Source of the DNA: Desulfovibrio sp.
Lineage (GTDB): Bacteria; Desulfobacterota; Desulfovibrionia; Desulfovibrionales; Desulfovibrionaceae
Assembly: GCA_031290615.1 (NCBI GenBank)
Contig: JAITNF010000083.1
Coordinates: forward strand, 1 to 48,191
Direction of reading: 5' to 3'
Length of the DNA stretch: 48,191 bases
A program made the translations under genes and the position numbers. Below, piece by piece: positions 31,055 through 41,179 of the stretch (positions are counted from its first letter, which is position 1; each line of letters starts with the position of its first letter). The notes beneath the pieces were generated by a model that did no database searches, was not told the DNA's origin, and saw only the letters and a list, made by a program, of their open reading frames with translations.

Positions 31055-31519
31055 ATGCGAAATTATTTTTTTGCCCTGATTCTTGCCTTGTTGCTTTCAG
31101 GTTGTGGTTTTATACGTTCTTCCGATTCAAATATCGCGCCCCCCATAGCCCATAAGGTGGTCAATACGGCTTACAGTCAGATAGGCAAAAAATACCTCTC
31201 CGGCGGCACCTCGCCCGCCACGGGGTTTGACTGTTCCGGCCTTGTCTGGTGGGCCTACAAAAGGAACGGACTGCAAGTGCCCCGCAAGGCGGTGGAGCAG
31301 GCGTACGCCGGAGCCGCCATTTCGCCGCACAACGCACGCCCCGGAGATATTGTTGTTTTCCGCACTTCGCACAGTCCCAACGGCCTACATACAGGGCTCC
31401 ACGCTGGCGGTTCCATGTTCATACACAGCCCGCGCAAAGGTTCCGCTGTGCGTACGGAAAGCATGGAAATTCCATATTGGGGCAACAAGCTTGTTATGGT
31501 CCGCCGCGTTCTTCAGTAA
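31055..31519 (+). CDS. NlpC/P60-family lipoprotein (cell-wall endopeptidase)
   Basis: Lipobox LLLSGCGF; ATGFDCSGLVWWAY catalytic Cys motif; NGLHTGLHAGGSMFIHSP His motif. Confidence 0.92.
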   Translation: MRNYFFALILALLLSGCGFIRSSDSNIAPPIAHKVVNTAYSQIGKKYLSGGTSPATGFDCSGLVWWAYKRNGLQVPRKAVEQAYAGAAISPHNARPGDIVVFRTSHSPNGLHTGLHAGGSMFIHSPRKGSAVRTESMEIPYWGNKLVMVRRVLQ

Positions 31520-31617
31520 TTCCCTTTTCAACGATGGCCATTTTACGCTTGAAACGCTTGGCTTTACGGCAGACAAAGCTACCTGCAGGCTCTATAAAAT
31601 GCCCTTTCGTTGAGGGC
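31520..31617. repeat. Long imperfect palindrome (copy B), related to copy A at 12732-12804
   Basis: Outer arms TTCCCTTTTCAACGATGGCCATTTTA / TAAAATGCCCTTTCGTTGAGGGCAA; core CATTTTACGCTTGAAACGCTTGGCTTTACGGCAGACAAAGCTACCTGCAGGC aligns to copy A. Confidence 0.7.
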
Positions 31618-31750
31618 AACAAACGGAGCATTACAAACTTTTAACAACGCAACAATAAGCTAACTGGAACAATTACGCCGCTGAATGATGCGCGTCAGCT
31701 AGACCCGCGTTGTTGGCGCCGCTAAAAACCGGTCTGAAAATCCATCTACT

Positions 31751-32542
31751 TTATTTGGTCTTTTCCGTCATCTCCATGTTCACAGCTACCCGGAAAAGAT
31801 CGCGTGGCAACGCGCCACGAATAACGAGATTGTTCACCAGAAAAAACGGCGTACCTTCCACTCCGAGCTTCTTCCCGTCGGCAAAATCCTCGGCCAGCAT
31901 GTCGGCTATTTTTTTGCTCTTCATATCTTTTTGCAGCTTCTTCACGTCCACGCCAAGACGCTCGGCCGTCTTGAAGATAAAGGCCTCCCCCCCTTTCCCT
32001 ATGAGTTTGTCCCTTTCGGCAAACAGGGCATTGTGAAATTCCCAGGCTTGTTCGTTACTCTGCTGCGCTATGGCCAGAAAAGCCGCAGCGGCCTGCGCTC
32101 TGGCGCCCTTTGTTTCCAGAGGAAAATTTTTAAAGACGAGAGAAACATCCTTGCCGTAATCTTTCATTACCTCATTCACCGCTATGGCGGCCTGCTGGCA
32201 AAAACGACAGGTAAAATCCGAAAAGGCTACGATGCGTACCTTGGCATTGGGCGAACCGAAAACAGGCCGCCCTTCCAGGCGCACATTTTTTTCTGTCTTC
32301 ATGTCCGCTCGCCACTGTGTTTCAAGGCTGTGCCTGTGCCGCTGGTTGGACCCCTGCTGGGCGATATCCAGCACGGATTCACTGTTGCGCCGCAGCACCT
32401 CCATCACAATGTCCGGCCGATCCTGAAAAAGGTTTTCGAGCCGCTTTGCGAGGTTATCTGTTGTTATTTCTTCGGCCACGGCTGGAACTGCGGTAATACC
32501 CAGAAGCAAAAACATGAGCACAATGACGCATTTCCATCGCAT
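31751..32542 (-). CDS. DsbA/Com1-like thiol:disulfide interchange protein
   Basis: Signal peptide MRWKCVIVLMFLLLGITAVPAVA; FSDFTCRFCQQAA CXXC; GVEGTPFFLVNN. Confidence 0.9.
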   Translation of the reverse strand: MRWKCVIVLMFLLLGITAVPAVAEEITTDNLAKRLENLFQDRPDIVMEVLRRNSESVLDIAQQGSNQRHRHSLETQWRADMKTEKNVRLEGRPVFGSPNAKVRIVAFSDFTCRFCQQAAIAVNEVMKDYGKDVSLVFKNFPLETKGARAQAAAAFLAIAQQSNEQAWEFHNALFAERDKLIGKGGEAFIFKTAERLGVDVKKLQKDMKSKKIADMLAEDFADGKKLGVEGTPFFLVNNLVIRGALPRDLFRVAVNMEMTEKTK

Positions 32543-33195
32543 ATGATACCTTCCTTGTTCCAGTTGAAAAATTGCGTCTTGCAATTTTTGTTTATCGTCT
32601 ACGACGGGGATTGGAATTGCCTCCACTCAGGCCGATTCTATCTTGTGCTCGGGAAAATGTCCATGTCTCTAATCGATAATCTGCTGCATTCGGCGGCCGA
32701 TTCCGTGATGCCATTTGCAAAGTAAAAATAACGCCGATTTTTTTGTATGTAATTTTTTTGTTGTATTATTTATATCATGCTGAAATTACAAGATAAATTC
32801 CCTACAGGCATATTTTTAATCATTTTGGAACGTGCCGGCAAGGCTACCCCAACACTGTAAAGAATACTCTGCTGTCTTTTGTCGCTACGCAACTTGGCGT
32901 CGGCAAAGTTTTTGCCGTGCATGAATTGTTGGATCAGTTCAGTGCCTTTCCGAATCCGATGCTGCTCTTTGGCATTTTGCGGTTCAAAAATGACAACACT
33001 ACTGACAATTCCCTCTTTTTATCGACAACATACGCCAAGGTATTGCGGAATATCTCGTCTTCCTGCTCACACAGGACGCATTTTACGCTGTTTTAAAAAT
33101 ACAATTTTTTATCCGTTTTCGACGCAATGGAGCAATGGAAACGGGTAGTCATGCCGTCTTGCCGTACATGCCGGTTCCAAACAGCACAGCAAAAA

Positions 33196-33822
33196 CTATC
33201 TGGAATTGGAGTCAAGGGACGGCAAAAGACCAGCAAAACGGACGGCAAAACGACTTATGAGAATGCTCTGGGCCCGTACAAGGTCGGCATATTCCTTGCC
33301 CTGCACAGGCTCGTCTTCAGCATGACTGCCCTGCCCCAAGACAACATCGCGCCTGTTCTTCAAAGTCCAACGCAATTCCGTACGTGCCTTGCCACCGATT
33401 GCGCCGTCAAAGCGCTCCACATCCAAAAAAAGCACAAGGTCTCCGCCCCCATCCTCGGTTCTCTGAACATTTATACCAGATGCGAACAGGAGAGGGGCAA
33501 GGGCTTCCCGCACAACGCGGCGTACCCCCTGGCTCAACGGTTCTGCCCAGATATGGAACTGGGCTACCACAAGGCGTGATTGTCCGTCAATCCGACTCAC
33601 AATGCCGCTACGGTCCAGGTATTCAGGCACGGCGACGCGGGCGACGCGCAGAGTTTTTTCCGGCAAACTGTCGGTCTGCACGGGCTTTGCAGAGCTTTCA
33701 AGCAGATAATACTCTGTCGGCATGCTGCGGGCGCACCCGGCAAGTTGCAGAAGAAGAAACGCTGTCAATAGAACAAGTTGCAAATAAAACATTTCAAGAG
33801 TAATTTGCCCCGAACGCATCAC
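33196..33822 (-). CDS. ABC-type transport auxiliary lipoprotein (PqiC/DUF330-like)
   Basis: Lipobox LQLAGCAR; YYLLESS..., VARVAVPEYLDRSGIVSR, WAEPLSQGVRRVV; adjacent to the MCE gene. Confidence 0.8.
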   Translation of the reverse strand: MMRSGQITLEMFYLQLVLLTAFLLLQLAGCARSMPTEYYLLESSAKPVQTDSLPEKTLRVARVAVPEYLDRSGIVSRIDGQSRLVVAQFHIWAEPLSQGVRRVVREALAPLLFASGINVQRTEDGGGDLVLFLDVERFDGAIGGKARTELRWTLKNRRDVVLGQGSHAEDEPVQGKEYADLVRAQSILISRFAVRFAGLLPSLDSNSR

Positions 33823-34787
33823 CGAGCTCCTTTTCTGCCCTGCAACAGGGATTCCGGGCTGTATTCCAGCATGTTGACCAAGGAGCGCATGGCGCGGGCA
33901 GCGGCCGCGCTTTCCTGCAACATGTGGCGCAAATCGGCGACAGTCGGCGAATCCCGCCTGACAATATCTTCCGCAGAGTCCGCAGCCCGGCGTAGTTGCG
34001 TTGCCGAATCCTCCAGGGCGCGCATGGCGTCGCGAAAACTTTTCATGGCTTCCGGCGCCTGCTCCCGCAGGGTACGCGCCGTCTCATCCAATTGTGCCAG
34101 CGTGTCCGAAGCGGTTTTCAGCAGCTCCTGATTCAGGAGCAATTTTTGCGCCTCGGCAAAAGTTCCGGTAAAAGCGGCTATGCCTTCCCTGAGCTTTCCA
34201 TCGGAAAGAGCGAAAGAAAAATTAAGGAGGATGTCGTGGAGCGATTGCAGCATGTCCTCCAGGGGAACTTTGACAAGCGCGCGCTGCAGAGCGTCAATGG
34301 GCGAAGAAATGGTGGGGATTTCAAGCTCCGGATTTGAAGATCGGTAACATGGCGTTGTTTCAGGATGAAAATCCAATCCGACGGCATAATTGCCGGTGAG
34401 CAGGCTCTGCATCTGCAAACCAGCCCGCAGGCCGCGCGCAACCATGCTGCGCATCATCTGCTGTTCAGCTTCTTCGGAAACGCCAGCAGCTCCATCGCTG
34501 TTCAAAATGCTGTTGGCGTCAATGCGGATAAAAACTGGAATGGTAACACTGCCTTCCTGCGCGTCTGCCACTAAGTTGATCCGCGTTACGCTGCCCATGG
34601 GCACGCCGCGCAACACCACGGGCGCGCCGATGGAAAGCCCGTTCACCGAAGATTCGAAGTAGAGCACATATTCGGTATCAGCACTGAAAAAACGTCTTGT
34701 GGTGAGCAGAAGCAGCCCAATAACAAAAAGCGTGACAGCGCCCAGCACAAAAACACCGACAGCTGTTTTATATCGCCGTGATTTCAT
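33819..34787 (-). CDS. MCE/MlaD-family lipid transport substrate-binding protein
   Basis: N-terminal TM segment then VLYFESSVNGLSIGAPVVLRGVPMGSVTRINL. Confidence 0.9.
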   Translation of the reverse strand: MKSRRYKTAVGVFVLGAVTLFVIGLLLLTTRRFFSADTEYVLYFESSVNGLSIGAPVVLRGVPMGSVTRINLVADAQEGSVTIPVFIRIDANSILNSDGAAGVSEEAEQQMMRSMVARGLRAGLQMQSLLTGNYAVGLDFHPETTPCYRSSNPELEIPTISSPIDALQRALVKVPLEDMLQSLHDILLNFSFALSDGKLREGIAAFTGTFAEAQKLLLNQELLKTASDTLAQLDETARTLREQAPEAMKSFRDAMRALEDSATQLRRAADSAEDIVRRDSPTVADLRHMLQESAAAARAMRSLVNMLEYSPESLLQGRKGAR

Positions 34788-35610
34788 ACAGTCCCCTGTT
34801 CATGGGCTTCCCCATCACTCCTCTGGTCAAAAAACGCAGAGCATTGGCCTCTGTGGCAGGGTCACGCGCCAAATTCGCCGGTTTGCCACTAGCCGTCACG
34901 AGCCGGGTGGCGGCGTCCAGAAAAATGCAGTTGTCGGCAATGGCAAAGATGCTCTGCAATTCGTGCGAAACAATAACAAAAGTTGTATTCAGCGTTTTGC
35001 GCAATTCCAGAATGAGTTCGTCCAGCATCCGTCCGCTCACTGGATCAAGCCCGGCCGAGGGCTCATCCAAAAAAAGAATCCACGGGTCCATGGCCAATGC
35101 CCGGGCAAGCCCGGCACGCTTGCGCATGCCGCCACTTATTTCCGAGGGATAATAATCCTCAAAACCGGCCAGGCCGGCCAACGCCAACTTCAGTGACGCC
35201 TGGGCGCGGATGTCCTCGGCATTCATATCCGTGTATTGCTCCAGAATAAATCCCACATTTTCCGCCAGCGTCATGGAGCTCCACAAAGCCCCGCCCTGAA
35301 AAAGCACACCGGCTTCCTGCATAACTCTGCGCCGCCCCTCCTCGTCGCCACCCCAAAAATTGGTCTTGCCGTAAAAAACCTGTCCTGCCTGAGGCGCTTT
35401 GATGCCCATGAGCACACGCAGGAGGGTACTCTTGCCAGAACCCGAGCCGCCGAGAACACAAAAAATTTCCCCGGCATGCACGTCAAAATTGACCCCCCGC
35501 ATGAGTGTGCGTCTGCCGAAGCCCGCTTGCAGACCGCGTACTCTGAGGCGCGCCTGTCCTGTCACTGTTTCGTCAGGATTCATACGCTTTCCCAATATGT
35601 TCGCCGCCAC
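34768..35610 (-). CDS. ABC transporter ATP-binding protein (MlaF-like)
   Basis: GGSGSGKSTLLR Walker A, EISGGMRKRAGLARALAMDP signature, ILFLDEPSAGLDPVSG. Confidence 0.94.
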   Translation of the reverse strand: MAANILGKRMNPDETVTGQARLRVRGLQAGFGRRTLMRGVNFDVHAGEIFCVLGGSGSGKSTLLRVLMGIKAPQAGQVFYGKTNFWGGDEEGRRRVMQEAGVLFQGGALWSSMTLAENVGFILEQYTDMNAEDIRAQASLKLALAGLAGFEDYYPSEISGGMRKRAGLARALAMDPWILFLDEPSAGLDPVSGRMLDELILELRKTLNTTFVIVSHELQSIFAIADNCIFLDAATRLVTASGKPANLARDPATEANALRFLTRGVMGKPMNRGLYEITAI

Positions 35611-35616
35611 GACAGG

Positions 35617-36783
35617 CTATACTCTGAACGCGCTGGCGACAACAGTAATCACGGCTGTAGCCACAATGATCCCCATAATAGAATGCACAACAGCCGTGGT
35701 GGTGGCAAGGCCCACCGCCTGCGCGCTACGGCCGCAACGCATACCGTAAAAACAGCCGCTCAGGGCAATGATGATACCAAAAAACGTGCCGTATATAAGC
35801 CCCACCAGCACATGTATGAAGGACGTCATCTGTATCGTAGTGCTGAGATATTCATATGGATTTATGCCCATCAGCGTTACTGCAACCAAAAAACCGCCGA
35901 CAATTCCCATAAGGTCGGCATAGAGTATAAGCAGCGGGGTCATGGCTGTCATGGCCAGCACACGCGGCAAAACCAGAAAGTCCACGGGATAAACCCCCGC
36001 CGCCTGAAGGGCGTCCACCTCTTCATTCACCTGCATGGCGCCCGTCAAGGCGGCATAGGCGGCCCCTACCCTGCCGGCCATGACTACCCCCACCATCACG
36101 GCTCCCATAATGCGCAGCATCCCTATGCTTACAAGTCCCGCCACATAGACCTGCGCACCGAATTGCGTGAGTTGCACCGCCCCCACGAAGGCGAGAATCA
36201 AACCAAAGAGCAGGCTGGTGAACGAAATGATCGGCAGGGCCGCAACTCCGCATTCGTACACGGCCGAAAGAAGATCCTGCATGCGCATATGCGCACGGCC
36301 GAGTGCGAGACGGTGAAATGAGCGGGCAAATTCCCAGAGAAAAGCCAAAAAACTGTTTATGTCAGGTACAAGATCAAGCGCACGTCCGCCGATGGCCGCC
36401 AAAAAGGAATCATCAGTTTTTTTTTGCCCTGTATCCGCCGCTACGGGAACGGCAAAAGCCAAGGAAAGAAGACGCGCCAGACCGTCGGGCAGGTTGAGAC
36501 GCACGCTAATTTCACGCGCTCGCGCAGCCCTGACAAGCCGGGCAAGAAAAACAAGAAGGCTTGAATCCCATTGCCCGAGCTCGCTTGCGGAGAGGATAAG
36601 CCGCCGCACATACCCCCCCTCAATTTCACGCAAAGCATACGCAATTTCAGTGCGTTGCGTTGTTGTGTCCTCACCCATGCGCCACAGTCCGCCGACACTG
36701 ACGCGTAGGACATTCTGCCCTGTCCTGTCTGTTTCCACATGGTTTGCCGTCAGAGAATTTGCCGTTTGCGAAGTGTCCTGCAT
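35617..36783 (-). CDS. STAS-domain/MlaE fusion ABC permease
   Basis: N-terminal STAS-like region; MlaE core FTSLLFGLILAFVGAVQLTQFGAQVYVAGLVSIGMLRIMGAVMVGVVMAGRVGAAYAALTGAMQVNEEVDAL. Confidence 0.92.
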   Translation of the reverse strand: MQDTSQTANSLTANHVETDRTGQNVLRVSVGGLWRMGEDTTTQRTEIAYALREIEGGYVRRLILSASELGQWDSSLLVFLARLVRAARAREISVRLNLPDGLARLLSLAFAVPVAADTGQKKTDDSFLAAIGGRALDLVPDINSFLAFLWEFARSFHRLALGRAHMRMQDLLSAVYECGVAALPIISFTSLLFGLILAFVGAVQLTQFGAQVYVAGLVSIGMLRIMGAVMVGVVMAGRVGAAYAALTGAMQVNEEVDALQAAGVYPVDFLVLPRVLAMTAMTPLLILYADLMGIVGGFLVAVTLMGINPYEYLSTTIQMTSFIHVLVGLIYGTFFGIIIALSGCFYGMRCGRSAQAVGLATTTAVVHSIMGIIVATAVITVVASAFRV

Positions 36784-37161
36784 CCCTGAACTATACCCGC
36801 AGCTTCTTCTCCACGCAAGTAATCATCCTCATCAAGTTGTGAGACATCGTATGTCGCGGAATCCACGCCGGGCTGCCCCATCGTCACTCCCACGTTGGAG
36901 CTCGCGTTGGCTGCAAGGCCGACATTTACTTCCGGATCATAAAAGCAGTCCAGCAGTTTTGCCGTGTCGCCGATGATTTTCAGGTTCAGGATGGGGATGT
37001 TGTCCCCGTCCGTCGCTGAAGCGGCAAAGAGCGAATCCAGAGTGTCGTTTTCCAGCATGGTGTCCACGCAGACGCGGATGACCGTTTGTGAAATTTATTC
37101 GCTCCCTTGGATGCCATGAGGCAACGGATATATTTGACAATCTGAAAAAAACGGTGATTGT

Positions 37162-40100
37162 CTAGATTGCGACAATCCGTACATCTCCCTTTGTATCGGC
37201 CGCTTTTTTACGGAAGCCCTGACGCCTGTCTTCCCCATCCATAAGACCGGCCAGCCATTCAGCCGTGTGCAGCACCGGCCGGCCGCCATCGCCCATATTG
37301 ATGAGGCAGCGCCCCATGCCTATTTTGCAGGAGGGACAGCCTGCAAGTATGGGCCCGGCGTACCCTCCCGCCAAATTTTCAGCGAGACGGATTTGCTTGC
37401 GTTGGCGTAAAATATTGAAAATTTTCGGCGAGGTCATGGCCCCCATGCCCGATTCGGCGCAGCAGCCCTGGCTCAGTTCCACGCTGATTCCGGCAAAGTC
37501 GCGGATGGCTGCGGCCATGAGCTTGCGTCCCTTGACCTTGTGAAGTCCGATCCATTCGCCGTGGCAGGAAGTGTGCAGAATAATTTTCGACGGCTGTTCG
37601 GACGGATGGCTGAGAACATTTTTGTCCAGCAGGGGTAGCACAAGTTGTACCACGTCTTTCTGTTCCAAGGTTGGGAACTGAGCCTTGAGGTCAAGGCGCG
37701 CGAGACTGTCTCCGCAGGTTCCGCAGGCGGAAACTAGATACTTGCAGTCAATGCCCTTGCGGGCGATATCCCGCAGCATGGATGCCAGATATTGCCTGTT
37801 CTGCGCCAAGTTGTCCTCAAAGGCCGTGTCCATGCCCGCCGAGAGCATGGGGTAGCCACAGCACAGGTGACCGGGCGGCACGGCCACGACAAAACCGGCC
37901 TTGAGCAGAAGCATGAGGCAGGACAGACCGATGCGGTCAAAGAACAATGCGCCGCCGCAGCCGGGGAAATAGAGGACGCAGGGCATGTCCGGCCTGAGTT
38001 CCGACGGGGCAAAAAGAGCCCCACACTGGAGCTTAAGAGATTCATACAGGTTTGTATATCCCGTCTTGGGTCCCTGCCCATAAAAAAACGGACTCTGCAT
38101 GCGTTTTTTCCAGACATCCGGAACAAAACCCAGGAAGCGGTTCTGTATTTTTTGTCCCACGGAGACGAGCTTGGCAGCCTTTGGAGCGCGTTTCGACATG
38201 TCGCGGCACACACACTCCAAGACGCGTTCCTTGAGGGGATGTCCAACCGCCCTTTCATGATTCAGCAGAGCGCGCATGGTCAGCGCCACCTCACCCGAGG
38301 GGATGGAAATGGGACAATTGGCCGCGCAACGGCCGCAGGAGGTGCAATGCTCCACAATATCCCTGAAGGCCGTGAGGAGTCTTTCGTCCATACGACCCCT
38401 GTTGACCTGGGAGTAGTACACGGCCTCCAGCAGCATGCCCAACGCCATGTTTTTGTTGCGCGGATGGTAGTGCATAGAGCGTTCCGGGCAGGACATGGGG
38501 CAGACCTGCTTGCACTTACCGCAACGGGTGCAGGTTTGTATGCTTGTCAGCAGGTTGATGAGCTTGTCCTTGTCCTGCAGGCCGCTTTCATAAATGTCGT
38601 GGATGAGGCGGTTGAAGGAAAAAGTGAAGGGCTTTACCGGCAATTCCCGGTAAACGAGCTTTGCCGGGTTCATAACGTCACGCGGGTCTACACGCTCCTT
38701 GAAAGCGCGCAGGGCGGCCATCTTTTCCTTGCTGAAAAAGGCTATCTTGGTGATGCCTATGCCGTGCTCACCCGAGACCTCGCCGTCCATTTCCTGACAT
38801 TCAGCCATCACCTTCGCGGCGGCTTCCTCGGCTTCCTCAAGCATACGAGGATCATTGGAATTGACGGGGATATTTACATGACAGTTGCCGTCGCCCGCGT
38901 GCATGTGACTGGCGATGATGATGCGGCCCGCCTCCATTGAGGCGGAAATTTTATTGATTTTTTTGGCAAGGTGCGGGTAGCGCCCGGCCAGTTCTGTAAG
39001 AAAGGCCGTTGCTCTGGCAAAGAGTTCGCTGTCCGAGAATTCCGTTGTCGGCACTCCCCCAAGGGCTGCCTTGGAAGCAAAAGAAAATTCCCTGTTGAAA
39101 TCCTTGTCTTCCATGGGGAATCCCAGAAGGCATCCCACTTCCTGCAAGGCGGAACGGAAGGCTGCGGCCGTGTATTCCAGATTGAGCTGCTCCAGAAAAA
39201 GCGCGAATTCCGGTATGCGGTCTGTGGGTATGACCACGTCCTCGTTGAGCTTGAAGCCGGACGTACGTTTGGCGATGGCTGAAAGGCGGTGGCGGTCTTC
39301 CCAAAAGCGCTCGGCTTCCTTTTCGTCCTCCGCCACGATAACGTCCACATTTTCCTGGTTTTCCGCTAGGTTCACAATGTCGCCCACGCATTTGTCCAAC
39401 AGGTAGGGGTCGTCACCGTCCACCTGCAAAATGATGATGGAAATAGGCCGCTGCTCAAATTTTTGTGATTTTCGCGTATATTCTATGGCTTGCAGGTATT
39501 TTGCGCCGATTTCCTCCAAGGCGGAAATGTGGGCGTAGTCCCCCTCTTTGCGGATGCGGTCGCGCAGCTTGACGATCTCGCGCACCACCACGGCCGCCGG
39601 GTGCATGGATCGGCCGAAGAATTCCAACACCATGACACGGCTCACGTGGGGTTTGGAGTGCAGAATGAAGCAGGCTTCGGTGATGATGCCGTCCACCCCC
39701 TCCTTCTGCGCGCCGGGCAACCCGCCGAGTGCCTTGTTGGTGACGTCCTTGCCCAGACCCGGCAGACGGATTTCGCCGCTGCCCAGTTCCACCACGTTGC
39801 GCACGCCGCCGCTGACGTCCTTGACCACAAAGACAGCGATTTCGTCGGGAAGTATTTTGTGGCGCGGGTGCCCCTCCCGTTCAACGGTGATGATTTCACC
39901 TGTGGGCGTGATCATGCTCCACCAGAGCAGGTTGTCGAGGGTTGTGCCGTATTCAAAGGCGCAGGGACCGCCGGCGTTTTCCGAAATATTACCGCCGATG
40001 GCGGACGCCTGCTTGGAGGCCGGATCAACGGAAAAGAACGCACCCGCCGCGCTTGCCGCGCTGATCACGTCCTGGGTGATGGCTCCCGCTTGGCAGACCA

Positions 40101-40713
40101 CGGTCATGGCCTCCGTGTCAATGGGGCCGATGCGCGTCAACCGCGTGAGGCTTACGATGACCGTACGCTTGCGCGCTGGCACTGCCCCGCCAGTCATGCC
40201 GGAACCACCGCCACGCGGGATGATAGCGAATTTGATGTCATTGGCCAGTTTGACGATTTCCGCCACCTGTTCCGTGGAATCGGGCTCCACCACAAGCAGG
40301 GGGAGCTCCATACGCAGGTCTGTAGCGTCCGTTGCGGCGGACACCAGAGCCAGGGGCGAGGCGAGGATGGATTCACCAGGCAGAATACGGCACAGGGCTT
40401 CAATGAGAGTGTCACGGAAGGAGGCCTCCGCCGCGTGGGCAGACCAGAACATGGTTATGCCTTCGCCGACGGCTGTAGCGTAGTAATGGGCTAGGGCAAC
40501 GGATTCTTGGTCAAAACGCTTCTGCACACTTTCGCGCACAATAGCGACGTCGACAAATGGATTGTAGGCCACCAAGAACAGTTCTTCGGCAATGGCGATG
40601 GCAAGCTGCCGGACAGATTGGGGCCATTCGGTGAAATCTTCAATATTGATGCGGAGTATACGATTGACCACATAATCCGGCGCTATGGAGATATGCGGAC
40701 TCTTGTGGAGCAT
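37162..40713 (-). CDS. FAD-linked oxidase fused to Fe-S/CCG-domain protein (D-lactate dehydrogenase-type, GlcD-GlcF fusion)
   Basis: 1183 aa; AIIPRGGGSGMTGGAVPARKRTVIVSLTRLTRI FAD site; CTRCGKCKQVCP and CTSCGRCAANCP 4Fe-4S; YFPGCGGALFFDRIG and HTSCHGEWIG CCG motifs. Confidence 0.93.
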   Translation of the reverse strand: MLHKSPHISIAPDYVVNRILRINIEDFTEWPQSVRQLAIAIAEELFLVAYNPFVDVAIVRESVQKRFDQESVALAHYYATAVGEGITMFWSAHAAEASFRDTLIEALCRILPGESILASPLALVSAATDATDLRMELPLLVVEPDSTEQVAEIVKLANDIKFAIIPRGGGSGMTGGAVPARKRTVIVSLTRLTRIGPIDTEAMTVVCQAGAITQDVISAASAAGAFFSVDPASKQASAIGGNISENAGGPCAFEYGTTLDNLLWWSMITPTGEIITVEREGHPRHKILPDEIAVFVVKDVSGGVRNVVELGSGEIRLPGLGKDVTNKALGGLPGAQKEGVDGIITEACFILHSKPHVSRVMVLEFFGRSMHPAAVVVREIVKLRDRIRKEGDYAHISALEEIGAKYLQAIEYTRKSQKFEQRPISIIILQVDGDDPYLLDKCVGDIVNLAENQENVDVIVAEDEKEAERFWEDRHRLSAIAKRTSGFKLNEDVVIPTDRIPEFALFLEQLNLEYTAAAFRSALQEVGCLLGFPMEDKDFNREFSFASKAALGGVPTTEFSDSELFARATAFLTELAGRYPHLAKKINKISASMEAGRIIIASHMHAGDGNCHVNIPVNSNDPRMLEEAEEAAAKVMAECQEMDGEVSGEHGIGITKIAFFSKEKMAALRAFKERVDPRDVMNPAKLVYRELPVKPFTFSFNRLIHDIYESGLQDKDKLINLLTSIQTCTRCGKCKQVCPMSCPERSMHYHPRNKNMALGMLLEAVYYSQVNRGRMDERLLTAFRDIVEHCTSCGRCAANCPISIPSGEVALTMRALLNHERAVGHPLKERVLECVCRDMSKRAPKAAKLVSVGQKIQNRFLGFVPDVWKKRMQSPFFYGQGPKTGYTNLYESLKLQCGALFAPSELRPDMPCVLYFPGCGGALFFDRIGLSCLMLLLKAGFVVAVPPGHLCCGYPMLSAGMDTAFEDNLAQNRQYLASMLRDIARKGIDCKYLVSACGTCGDSLARLDLKAQFPTLEQKDVVQLVLPLLDKNVLSHPSEQPSKIILHTSCHGEWIGLHKVKGRKLMAAAIRDFAGISVELSQGCCAESGMGAMTSPKIFNILRQRKQIRLAENLAGGYAGPILAGCPSCKIGMGRCLINMGDGGRPVLHTAEWLAGLMDGEDRRQGFRKKAADTKGDVRIVAI

Positions 40714-41179
40714 AGAACATCCTTTTTAATAAGAAAAATGAACTGGAATACGGAATGTCAGCAAGAACTCTACGTTGATCGCGGAAGAAAGGCAAGACGG
40801 GGAAATTTCAATCATAGGGCAATCGAATAAAATTTAGATACAATCCAGAAAACTTGGCATCTCTCCTGGATATACACGGAAACAAAAAGGAGGTAGAGAT
40901 GCCTGAACGCAACACATTTTTATTAAATTGATTATTTCGCGGATAAATCCGCTTGGTATTTTCGGCGTACGACAGAGTGTTGTGGATAAGGATACGCTTG
41001 CCGCTTGGGCTGATTAGGACGTTTCCTTGACGCACATTCACCCAGTTTGCAGGCAGTCCAATGTCTTTTTTGTCGCGGCTCTTGCCCAAGCTGTCTACTG
41101 GCGGCCAAAAGCCTTCGGAATTGTATCGCGACATGTGTGAACACGCGCGAGCCGTTGGTGTTGAGCCGCCGGAAGAATA

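Noticed and set aside
32720-33190. Possible coding relic KNTLLSFVATQLGVGKVFAVHELLDQFSAFPNPMLLFGILRFKND
   Set aside because: Reads protein-like for ~45 residues but I could not assign a family or a start, so not listed as a feature.
35236-36321. 361-aa plus-strand ORF opposite the MlaF/MlaE genes
   Set aside because: Antisense shadow; His/Arg-rich translation without domains.
39490-40494. 334-aa and 311-aa plus-strand ORFs opposite the FAD-linked dehydrogenase
   Set aside because: Antisense shadows of the 1183-aa coding frame.
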